A stretch of 64,000 nucleotides of DNA, taken from an uncultured bacterium. Its GTDB lineage: Bacteria; Verrucomicrobiota; Kiritimatiellia; CAIKKV01. The stretch is taken from NCBI GenBank assembly GCA_938038445.1, contig CALHRZ010000001.1, positions 1-64,000 of the forward strand, written 5' to 3'. Below are positions 54,432 through 62,785 of the stretch, in pieces. Numbering within the stretch: position 1 is the first letter of the stretch; every line of letters begins with the position of its first letter. The position numbers and the translations under genes are program-made. The notes under the pieces were generated by a model. The model was not told the origin of the DNA. It ran no database searches and was given only the letters and a program-made list of their open reading frames with translations.

Positions 54432-55348
54432 GGACCCCTCACGCTTCCAACCAGTTCCGAAACATCGGAGAGATTATGCCGGACGAGATAATCTCGAATA
54501 CCCGCCACAACGGCAAGGGCAGCCGTGGGATCGGTAAAGTTGACGGTCCCCACCGCAACCGCCCGAGCCCCGGCAATAAGAAATTCAATTGCATCGCGCG
54601 CCTCAACAATCCCTCCAATTCCAATGACAGGGATTTGAACCGCCCGCACCGCTTCATAGACCAGTTTAACGGCAATCGGATGGATCGCAGGACCCGAGAG
54701 CCCCCCTGTAACGTTCGACAAAACAGGCCGTCGAGTCTCGATGTCGATCGCCATGGCGGGATAGGTATTGATGAGCGAAAGGGCGTCGGCTCCGGCTTCC
54801 TCGGCAATGCGTGCAAGGGGATCAATTCGCGTCACGTTCGGGGCCAATTTGACAATCAACGTCCGAGAGGTCTGTTTTCGGACGGCGCGGACGACCCGTT
54901 CGAGCATGGCAGGATCGGTTCCAAAAGCAATTCCACCTTCCTTGATGTTCGGGCAGGAGACGTTCAGTTCAAGTCCGGCGATTCCCTCGGCCGCTTCCAA
55001 TCGAGTGGCGACGGCTTCATACTCCTCGAGTGTCCGTCCCCAAATGTTGACAATAACGGGAATACCCAGCTCGCGCAGAGCCGGCAGATAGTCCCGCGTA
55101 AAGCCTTCCACTCCCGGATTTTGAAGCCCAATCGCATTCAGAAGACCTCCCCGAACCTCGGCCAGACGAGGCGGGGGATTGCCGGCCCAGGGTTCCAGGC
55201 TGATCCCTTTGACAACCATCGCGCCCAATTGTCGAAAATCCACCAGATCGGCATATTCCGTACCGTATCCGAACGTGCCGGAGGCGGTCATTACCGGATT
55301 CTTCATTCGAATCCGTCCGATCGCCGTTTCCAAGCGCGGCACGCTCAT
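54428..55348 (-). CDS. pyrD: Dihydroorotate dehydrogenase, class 1B catalytic subunit
   Basis: A 306-aa flavoenzyme of pyrimidine synthesis that oxidises dihydroorotate to orotate. TASGTFGYG near 21-29, [13 protein letters not shown] near 71-83, [14 protein letters not shown] near 126-139 (catalytic Cys, class 1), and [15 protein letters not shown] are diagnostic. It overlaps pyrK by 4 bp. Class 1B works as a PyrD-PyrK heterotetramer using NAD+. Confidence 0.95.
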   Translation of the reverse strand: MSVPRLETAIGRIRMKNPVMTASGTFGYGTEYADLVDFRQLGAMVVKGISLEPWAGNPPPRLAEVRGGLLNAIGLQNPGVEGFTRDYLPALRELGIPVIVNIWGRTLEEYEAVATRLEAAEGIAGLELNVSCPNIKEGGIAFGTDPAMLERVVRAVRKQTSRTLIVKLAPNVTRIDPLARIAEEAGADALSLINTYPAMAIDIETRRPVLSNVTGGLSGPAIHPIAVKLVYEAVRAVQIPVIGIGGIVEARDAIEFLIAGARAVAVGTVNFTDPTAALAVVAGIRDYLVRHNLSDVSELVGSVRGP

Positions 55349-56166
55349 GCAAACTCTCCTTCCCAGAGGATCTGTCGGCTTTCAAAGACCGGCCCATCCC
55401 GACAGACCCGGGCCCATTTCCAGCTTCCCGCTTTTTCGGGATCTTGAATTTTCACGACACAGGCAAGACATACCCCCGCTCCGCATCCCATCCGACGATC
55501 GAGCGACAGCCACGCCTGAACACCGTGTTCGACGGCCAGCAATGCCACGGCACGAAGCATCCCATCCGGCCCGCACGCATACCATACAGTCGGGAGAGAA
55601 GAATGCTCCGCTAACCATTTTTCCAGCATAGCCGTGACAAGCCCCTTGCAGCCCGCCGAACCATCTTCCGTCGCCATATGAACGTCCCAGCCCAGCGCCT
55701 TAAAATCGGAATCGCCCAAGAGATCGGTCCGCCCCTTCCCCCCGAGAAAGACCACCCCTTTCTGAGAGGTGCGTTCGGCCAGAAAAAAGAGGGGAGCCGA
55801 TCCATACCCACCCCCAATGAGCAACGGATGAAAACCATCGGGAAGGGGCGGAAAACCGTTTCCCAATGGCCCCATTACGCTCACCCGGTCGCCGGAACGC
55901 AACCTGGCCATGGCCGCGGTTCCTACGCCGACCTGCTTGTAGAGAATCGTGATGCGATCGCCAACCGCCCGATGGAGACTGAACGGGCGCCGTAGGAGAT
56001 AGGCCGGATCAAGCCCCGGCAGGCGGAGATGCACGAACTGGCCGGGCCTTGCACGACGCGCGATATTCGGCGAGACAAGGGTCATCAGCCGATAGTCCGG
56101 TCCAAGCGTCTGTTGCAATGCAACCTCGGCCTCTTCGATCGTTCGAGACGTCACGTCCGCATGCAT
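55345..56166 (-). CDS. pyrK: Dihydroorotate dehydrogenase electron-transfer subunit
   Basis: A 273-aa iron-sulfur flavoprotein that passes electrons from PyrD to NAD+. LLRRPFSLHRA near 57-67 is the FAD site and IGGGYGSAPLFFL near 117-129 the NAD site; GCGAGVCLACVVKI near 231 with CRDGPVF near 258 hold the [2Fe-2S] ligands. First gene of the pyr unit, 58 bp after the glycosidase-like gene. Confidence 0.93.
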   Translation of the reverse strand: MHADVTSRTIEEAEVALQQTLGPDYRLMTLVSPNIARRARPGQFVHLRLPGLDPAYLLRRPFSLHRAVGDRITILYKQVGVGTAAMARLRSGDRVSVMGPLGNGFPPLPDGFHPLLIGGGYGSAPLFFLAERTSQKGVVFLGGKGRTDLLGDSDFKALGWDVHMATEDGSAGCKGLVTAMLEKWLAEHSSLPTVWYACGPDGMLRAVALLAVEHGVQAWLSLDRRMGCGAGVCLACVVKIQDPEKAGSWKWARVCRDGPVFESRQILWEGEFA

Positions 56167-56224
56167 GGAATGGCGTCATCATAGCCGAATCGCTCTCCGC
56201 GAAACAAGCCGTGATTCCACCCCT

Positions 56225-58864
56225 TTAACGTTCCAAAAGCACAATGTCTGCCGATCCGAGCGGCAACGAACATCGGATTTCATTTCCTTCGTATAAAAAG
56301 TCCAAGGGACCATGACGCACGGAATGCACTGCTTTCGGAGTGAACGAAACGGAGGCGCGAATTTCGATTCGTTCCTGTAGCCGCCCCGTCCAGTTCAACA
56401 GGGTTATGGCCGCCCCTCGGTCGGAAAGCAGAAGCGGTGTTTCGATCATCGGACAGTTTACGCGAACCGGTGGAACGACACCGGCCATGCGTAGGGGCAT
56501 CGCAATCCACGTGCGAATCGCGTCTGAAAAACCAATCGGAAGACCGTCGTTCTCCTCCGAAGCCGTATTCCAATAGGAAATGCCCGGCATCCATGCGTAA
56601 TGGAGGATTCGCCCTTTCCCACGTGTCTGCTCCACAATCGCAGGATCCCCCTCACGAAAGCGAGCAAGGGTTCGATAGCCGCCCTCGAGCAGACGGCCTC
56701 GAACGCCATACGCGGTGAACGTCCCTTCTCCCCCTTCGCCTTCCCCCACGATAGGCAATCCGCGTGTGGAATCAATCAAAAGACGAGCGCGCGGTTTTTC
56801 GGCAAATCCCGCGAAATCCGAAAGCACGGCGGAAGGTTCCCCGTAACGATCCCCCATGCCCGCCCCGCTGACCGTCACCAACGTTCCTCCTCGTTCCACC
56901 CAGCCGCATAATCCCCGAAGCCCTTCCTCGGGAACATCGGGTTCGGTCAGGTAAATCACCCGCAGTCCATCCAGCGTGTTGGCCGAGGCTAAGTCCTCCT
57001 CATCCACCCATCCGACGGGAACGTTCTGATGCTGGAGCGCAACGTATAGCCCGAACAATTCAACCATGTAATCCACGGTTTTCGTGTCGATCCGAGGATT
57101 GGCCGCATCCCGGATAGGGGCGCCGCGCGTATCAAGCGCGTCCCAAGGCAACGCACTGCGCGGTGCCACGAATGCTACGGGAGAATGGGGAGGCTGTCCC
57201 GGCCAAAGCCAATCCTCCCCCCGCGCAATCATCCGATGGGCTTCCGCCATGGGCGGAACCAGGAAATCGCACTTTTCCGACCAGCAGTTTCTTGGAAAGT
57301 TGTATTCCGGGCCAAACGTGAAATAGCGAATGGCTTTCCCGCCCTTCCCGACGATGGTAAGGATTTTCTGCAGGATGCCTTCGGGGCGCTGTCCCAACAC
57401 CCGGGGAATGATGTATCCTCCGAAGGAGATTCCGCCCCGGCCGGCTGCGCTGTGGAGTTTGGAGCAGTAAAAGGACCATTGAAACGCGCGGCTGTCGCCG
57501 AACCAGTCCTCGACCCATAACATTGTGGTGCCTCGCAGGCGGGCGAATTCGAACCAGTCATGGGCGCCTTGGGCCGCATCGGGACTTTCTTTCTCTGTGT
57601 TGCCGCCAAAAGCGCCCGGAATATAAAACCTCCCATTGGGATGAGCCCAGTTGGCATAGACCGGAAGCCCTGGGTAGAACGCATCCTCCAGCGCACGCGT
57701 GCATCGGGCATAGTGGCGCGCGGAATCCCAGGAGGGAAAGCGGACCGACCAGTAGAAAAGCCGACGAGAAGGCCGGTCCTTAACCTGGCTCCGCCCTATC
57801 GGAAACACATCTTCCCATCGAGCGGCCCCGACATCGGCCGGCGAAAGCCCCTGCGCGCGCAGATATTCCCGAAACCGCTCAAGAACGGCCGGGGTTTCCG
57901 CAATAATCCGAAACCGTTTGGGATATCCCCAAGCCGGTTCGTCCGCAATCGCAAACAACGCCGTATCCCGACGGGCGAATCCCGCCGCAAGAGGGCGGCC
58001 CGCCAGTTGCCTTGCCCATTCCCGAATTCGGTCCTCCGTCACCGTCGGATCATGATCAAACCCCATTCCCGGCGGCCAATGGTCGCCGTCCGCCGTCCAA
58101 CGGATCCCCTCCCGCAGCAGAATCGCACGCTTCTCTGCCGTAGGGGAATGTCCTAGCACCAACACGGTCAACCCCAGTTTTGCCAAATGGGTCAGCCCTT
58201 CCTCCCAAACCGTCCGATCGTGATCGGCGATCGTAAACTGATCGGCTAACGGAAAACGGGTAGGCCGTTCATCCCTCCGCACCGCATGGGCTTCAAAGAC
58301 AGGCCAATACCGGCGGTTGTATTCCGCCGCGCTTCGAAACGCGTACCGACCACCCTCCAAGCGTTCTATCAAAAAAAGCACCGAGGAGCCAAAAAGATCG
58401 AATCGCATCACACGGTCCGGCAACGTCTCGGAAGAGGCACGGAGAGATGCCGATTCCCCCCGCCCCGGAACCGCGGAATGCAAAGGCACCGGGCTCTCCT
58501 CCTTCGGAATCCCCCACCGGAATTCCAGTTCAACGACCCGGTTTGTATGCTCCGGAGACAACCGTCCACGGACGGCCAGAGGGGCGCTCGGAGGAAGCGA
58601 ATCGTTGGGATAGACCCTTCGTACGGCCGCGATGAATGCCCGATCGGCAAGAACGAAATTCGACCATTCATTGCCCTCTGCCGCCAGCGGCTGCTCCAAC
58701 CCGGCCAGACGAAGTCGGACTCGTTCGCGTGGAGCGCCCTTTTCTTGCAAAGGCGTCACGACTCGAAATCGCATCTGGAAGGGGGGAATCTGGTCGGCGC
58801 GACTCGCCTCAACCACCAGAGCCATTGCCGCCAGCAATGCCTTCAGCCCAACCCGTATTCTCAT
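56225..58864 (-). CDS. Exported GH-A-type glycoside hydrolase-like protein
   Basis: An 879-aa protein with a signal peptide (VGLKALLAAMALVVEASRA). A TIM-barrel region spans about 220-530: AIADEPAWG (305-313) has the candidate acid/base Glu309, and LWVEDWFGD near 449-457 the candidate nucleophile Glu452. A class I glutamine-amidotransferase-like domain follows (IYLTEPDVPEEG, GWVERGGTLVTVSGAG near 690-705), then a small beta domain. The layout resembles GH42-type beta-galactosidases, but no family can be named. Its ATG overlaps the beta-propeller gene by 4 bp, although it alone in the operon is exported. Confidence 0.7.
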   Translation of the reverse strand: MRIRVGLKALLAAMALVVEASRADQIPPFQMRFRVVTPLQEKGAPRERVRLRLAGLEQPLAAEGNEWSNFVLADRAFIAAVRRVYPNDSLPPSAPLAVRGRLSPEHTNRVVELEFRWGIPKEESPVPLHSAVPGRGESASLRASSETLPDRVMRFDLFGSSVLFLIERLEGGRYAFRSAAEYNRRYWPVFEAHAVRRDERPTRFPLADQFTIADHDRTVWEEGLTHLAKLGLTVLVLGHSPTAEKRAILLREGIRWTADGDHWPPGMGFDHDPTVTEDRIREWARQLAGRPLAAGFARRDTALFAIADEPAWGYPKRFRIIAETPAVLERFREYLRAQGLSPADVGAARWEDVFPIGRSQVKDRPSRRLFYWSVRFPSWDSARHYARCTRALEDAFYPGLPVYANWAHPNGRFYIPGAFGGNTEKESPDAAQGAHDWFEFARLRGTTMLWVEDWFGDSRAFQWSFYCSKLHSAAGRGGISFGGYIIPRVLGQRPEGILQKILTIVGKGGKAIRYFTFGPEYNFPRNCWSEKCDFLVPPMAEAHRMIARGEDWLWPGQPPHSPVAFVAPRSALPWDALDTRGAPIRDAANPRIDTKTVDYMVELFGLYVALQHQNVPVGWVDEEDLASANTLDGLRVIYLTEPDVPEEGLRGLCGWVERGGTLVTVSGAGMGDRYGEPSAVLSDFAGFAEKPRARLLIDSTRGLPIVGEGEGGEGTFTAYGVRGRLLEGGYRTLARFREGDPAIVEQTRGKGRILHYAWMPGISYWNTASEENDGLPIGFSDAIRTWIAMPLRMAGVVPPVRVNCPMIETPLLLSDRGAAITLLNWTGRLQERIEIRASVSFTPKAVHSVRHGPLDFLYEGNEIRCSLPLGSADIVLLER

Positions 58865-60810
58865 CGCAACGTAACCTCCCGCACCAGCACTTCTTCAGGG
58901 GTGACGAGGATAACGGAATTATCGTCTGCAAACACACGGCTGATATACGTCCCGCTTCCCCTCATCGGCGCCAGGGTTCCGAGCAGACGCCCCCGCCCCA
59001 AATCCCACAATTCCACCCGATCGCCCCCGTAAACGAAAAAATGGCCGGTCCGCCCCGTCGAAACGAGGGCGTTACTGCCACGGGCGGGCAAAGAACAAAG
59101 GGAATAGGGTTCCCACGCCAAGGTCGTCGCGTCCACGGTGATCCAGTGGATGCCGTTCTCCCCCGTCCACGAGCAGAGAAAATGGTTTGCGCCCAGCGCA
59201 CCGGCAATGGTCACAGTATCCACGCCTTTCGGCATCCGTTGTTTCCGTTCCCATTGCATCGTTTTTCCATTCAGAAGTGCCAAATGGCAAAAGGGGGAAC
59301 CAGGCTTGCCCATCCGATGATCGGTATGACGGCTGGTGCCGACCAAAAGAAGCCCCCTGTTCCATCCGGCGAGTCCCACGATTGCTTCCCCAGGAAAGGG
59401 GTCTTCCAGAAAACACGCTGTACCGATTCCCGTGTGAAAACGGGTCAGCACCCCGCCTGGTTCAGGATACGGGCGGGTGCAACCATAAAAAAGGAATTGT
59501 CCGTACACAGCGGCCGCCACCGGGCGCTGTCCGCGGGGAGGCCGGACGACGACCCGCGGATTTTCTGGGAATCGGGCCGGCTGGCCGGGAATGAATTGCA
59601 CCAACTCTCCGCCGGTATAAATGGCCATGAAAACCGAAGAACCCACACGCCAACTCTTGACCGCTTCGCCCCACCCTGGTGCGACCCGTCCGCAGTCTTT
59701 TCCTTCTCCCGTTCGAAGATCGAGTTCCCAAAACCTCTGCGTAATAAAGGCGGAACCCACGATCCGGTCGGCGTCAACCCGGCAGAGCGTATCCACATAG
59801 GGAACCGTTTCCGCCGGCAGAAGACGGGAACACTCTATGGCGCCGGTCGCCGCATCCAAACGATAAAAACAGCCGTACACGTTCATCACAACGATTTTGC
59901 CCCGAGGGGTCAATTCGCAACCAAAGATCTGGGCGTCGGGAATCTCACATAGAAATCGAAGCGCTCCGCAGTCCGTTTCCCACCGATAAATCGCAATGGA
60001 TCCGTTTCGGTCTTCCACCCCCCAAACATTCGCTCCCTGCCGAGCAAACCACACCATTTCACGGGGAGGTCGGGGCCCCCGCCGTGAAAAACGGCCGGTC
60101 TGCGGCTCATACCAGCCGCACTCCGGAATGTACCAGCGCCCCGCGGAATCCGAAATCAGCCGTGCCGTCAAGGGAGCAAACACATGGAAATGATCGGTCA
60201 AGGGACGTACTGCAAGCGTTTCCTTCCGAGGATCCCAAAGCAGCAATTCCTGCCCCGGCGTGGTCATAACCATCGACCATGTCCCGTCGCCGTTTGGAAA
60301 GGAAAATCGCATTACAGAGGCGCCCGGTCGAGAAGGATATTGGCGGCAGGGACGGCAGGAACGGGTGTCGAACGAAAGAACGATTGCCTGCCCTTCTAGC
60401 CCCCCCGCAAGCAGCAGTTTGCCGGTCGCAGCATCATAGGCCGGCCCTTGCCCGACGCGGGCCAAAGGGGCTCCGGTCGGGAATCGTTCGATTCGGCCCG
60501 TGGAGAGAGTCAACCGGTAGAGTTCCTGCAGGGTCCGACACAACCAGAGGACGTCGGAACCCTCTGCCACGGCCGCCGGTAGATGCCAAATGGGAATGCC
60601 GAACGGATAGCGACGGAAGTTTCCGTCTTCGTCAATCACCATTCCGGTCGAACCCCGAACCATGTTGTGGGTCGAGGTCCAAAACCGGTTCCGCCCGTCC
60701 CGCCCTTTGCCCAGCGGCAAAAGCCGGATGTTGATAAAAGGCTCTCGAACGCTCGGGAGAGGCGCCCGTCGCCAACGGCCTGAACGCTCGAATGCCGCTG
60801 CGCCTTTCAT
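58861..60810 (-). CDS. Predicted cytoplasmic beta-propeller protein
   Basis: A 649-aa protein with repeated short blocks such as YDAATGKLLLAGG, LWDPRKETLAV, YRLDAATGAIECS and WDLGRGRLLG, typical of a seven- or more-bladed beta-propeller. No signal peptide or catalytic motif. It overlaps both flanking genes by 4 bp. Function unknown; a lyase or scaffold role is possible. Confidence 0.65.
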   Translation of the reverse strand: MKGAAAFERSGRWRRAPLPSVREPFINIRLLPLGKGRDGRNRFWTSTHNMVRGSTGMVIDEDGNFRRYPFGIPIWHLPAAVAEGSDVLWLCRTLQELYRLTLSTGRIERFPTGAPLARVGQGPAYDAATGKLLLAGGLEGQAIVLSFDTRSCRPCRQYPSRPGASVMRFSFPNGDGTWSMVMTTPGQELLLWDPRKETLAVRPLTDHFHVFAPLTARLISDSAGRWYIPECGWYEPQTGRFSRRGPRPPREMVWFARQGANVWGVEDRNGSIAIYRWETDCGALRFLCEIPDAQIFGCELTPRGKIVVMNVYGCFYRLDAATGAIECSRLLPAETVPYVDTLCRVDADRIVGSAFITQRFWELDLRTGEGKDCGRVAPGWGEAVKSWRVGSSVFMAIYTGGELVQFIPGQPARFPENPRVVVRPPRGQRPVAAAVYGQFLFYGCTRPYPEPGGVLTRFHTGIGTACFLEDPFPGEAIVGLAGWNRGLLLVGTSRHTDHRMGKPGSPFCHLALLNGKTMQWERKQRMPKGVDTVTIAGALGANHFLCSWTGENGIHWITVDATTLAWEPYSLCSLPARGSNALVSTGRTGHFFVYGGDRVELWDLGRGRLLGTLAPMRGSGTYISRVFADDNSVILVTPEEVLVREVTLR

Positions 60811-61820
60811 GCCGAACTCCTGAAATCGGAATACAAACGGCGGACGGAATCTCCAGCGCTTTTGAGAATCTCAATGGCCTGGTCTTCCCATGGATCCCGC
60901 TCGCAATCCGGTATCCGCCCCTCCTTCTGCAGCACTTCCACAGCCCGCCGAAGCCCCTCGTCGAGACGAATGCGCGGACGAAATTCACGAAAAGCACGCT
61001 GGGCTTTTTCTCCGCTGAACCAGACGTTGTAGATCCCCATCGTACCGAATCGGCGTGGGACACCGTCCCGGAGCATGAAAAAGGGAATGCTCACCTGCTC
61101 GACTTCCCGGCCAAGCGCCCGCATGACCAGCTGATGGTAATCCCGCCACGCCACAGATGAGGGCCCGACCGCATTAAAAATCTCCCCCGCCGCAGCGCCC
61201 CCTCCCTCCAAAATCGCCGTGAAGAGAATCGCCGCATCGTCGGCATGGAGAAACTGATGCAGCGGCGTTCCTTCGCCACAGACGAGAATCGGCTTCCCCT
61301 TCCGAATGCGATCGAGCCACTCCTGGCGGGCGCCGATTTGGCGAATCAGCCCCGACCGTTCCGCGTACGTCGTGGAAGGCCGGACAATGGTCACCGGAAA
61401 CGTCTCGCGGCGGAAGGCCTCGAGAAAAACATCCTCCGCTTCAGCCTTGTTCCGGCCATACGGTCCGACAGGTCGCCGGGGGTGGTCTTCCGTTGCAGGA
61501 AGATGATCGAGGGGCAAGCCGTACACCGCGGCGGTCGAACAAAAAAGGAACTGCCGCACCCCGCGGAAGGCGCGAAGATCGCTTCGGGCTTGTTCAGGAT
61601 TAAAGCAAATCATATCCACCGCAGCGTCGAATCGTTCGGCCTGCATCACCCGTTCAAACGATTCCGCTTCCGTTCGATCTCCTCGAATCAGACGCGCCCC
61701 CGTCGGCAATCCGGGGGTAATCCCCCGGTTGAAACACACCACCTCATGCCCCCGAGCAAGCAACAATCGGACAAGGCTCAAACTCAGCGTTCCAGTCCCA
61801 CCGACTACCCCGACTTTCAC
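60807..61820 (-). CDS. NAD-dependent epimerase/dehydratase-family protein
   Basis: A 337-aa extended SDR. The GTG at 61820 overlaps the metallophosphatase stop (GTGA), and VGVVGGTGTLSLSLV near 3-17 forms the NAD loop; the frame upstream is excluded. STAAVYG near 109-115 and YGRNKAEAE near 131-139 give the Ser-Tyr-Lys triad. It likely changes a sugar or nucleotide sugar; the substrate is unknown. Confidence 0.85.
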   Translation of the reverse strand: MKVGVVGGTGTLSLSLVRLLLARGHEVVCFNRGITPGLPTGARLIRGDRTEAESFERVMQAERFDAAVDMICFNPEQARSDLRAFRGVRQFLFCSTAAVYGLPLDHLPATEDHPRRPVGPYGRNKAEAEDVFLEAFRRETFPVTIVRPSTTYAERSGLIRQIGARQEWLDRIRKGKPILVCGEGTPLHQFLHADDAAILFTAILEGGGAAAGEIFNAVGPSSVAWRDYHQLVMRALGREVEQVSIPFFMLRDGVPRRFGTMGIYNVWFSGEKAQRAFREFRPRIRLDEGLRRAVEVLQKEGRIPDCERDPWEDQAIEILKSAGDSVRRLYSDFRSSA

Positions 61821-62785
61821 AATCGGTTCTCCCCCTGCCGCTTGGAAAGGGAGGATGGTTCCCAAGCAAGCGAATAGTCGCGATGATCCGGGCTCGGATG
61901 CCCCCCTGGACCATAACCCGGAATCTGATGGACCCGGCGCAAGGGCACATAGATTTCCCGCAGGTCCTGTTCGTGCACCTCGAAAAGCAAGAAGCCCAGT
62001 TCAGCCCGAGCATCGGGCCATCGTCCGACCCACTGGACAAAGGAAGTGGCAGGGCCAATGACATACCGAATGCCTTCCGCTTCCACCGCATGGAAAAGGT
62101 GAACATGCCCGCATAAGACGCGCGTCGCTTGAGTGCTTCGGAACAGATTCAGAAGACGCGCCCGGCCGGGTTGATCGACTGAGAAATACCAGTTTCGGTA
62201 TTGGGCGGGATCCCGGATGTCCCACGAGGGCTCATCGGGGCGATCGAGAAAAGGCGGCGAATGCATCATCCAGATGTGGTGTCCCGCAGGCGGCGCCCCT
62301 TTGAGTTGCTTCTCAGCCCAGTTCCAGAATGCCGCCTCTTCCGGCAAACCCGAATTGACCACCCCATCCGCCAAACCGGAAAACCGTATCCCTTTGTGTT
62401 CAAACGTCCACCACAACGGCCCAAAAACGGCGGCAAACTGCTGCAATTGCTCCGAAGTCACATTGAGCTCGATATCGGAACACTGGCCCGGCCCCCGAAA
62501 TGTTCCTGCCACACGGGTGTGCTTGTTTCCCGTATCCATATTGCCGGCAATCACATGAACGGGAAAAGGAAGCGCATCCAAATCGGCTTTCATTTCCTCG
62601 AGCTCAAACCGGTGGAGGCTTCCATCCCGCGTGAGGTCGCCCCCTACCAAAAGAAGATCGGGTTCCAGTTCAAGAATCTGACGGCGCGCCTCACGCCAAT
62701 TTTCCCGCCACGACGGATTGTACCGGAACGAACGGGGCGAACCCGGCTGCATATCCGCAACGAACACAAAACGCCAGGGCGTCAT
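61817..62785 (-). CDS. Calcineurin-like metallophosphatase, variant active site
   Basis: A 322-aa protein with the metallophosphatase motif order: VFVADMQPG (about 7-15), LLVGGDLT near 46, IAGNMD near 79, WMMHSPP near 172 and CGHVH near 213. Two usual histidines are changed: DxH is DMQ and GNHD is GNMD, so metal binding or chemistry may differ. The ATG at 62785 overlaps the upstream stop (ATGA); 62791 is an alternative. Confidence 0.78.
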   Translation of the reverse strand: MTPWRFVFVADMQPGSPRSFRYNPSWRENWREARRQILELEPDLLLVGGDLTRDGSLHRFELEEMKADLDALPFPVHVIAGNMDTGNKHTRVAGTFRGPGQCSDIELNVTSEQLQQFAAVFGPLWWTFEHKGIRFSGLADGVVNSGLPEEAAFWNWAEKQLKGAPPAGHHIWMMHSPPFLDRPDEPSWDIRDPAQYRNWYFSVDQPGRARLLNLFRSTQATRVLCGHVHLFHAVEAEGIRYVIGPATSFVQWVGRWPDARAELGFLLFEVHEQDLREIYVPLRRVHQIPGYGPGGHPSPDHRDYSLAWEPSSLSKRQGENRL

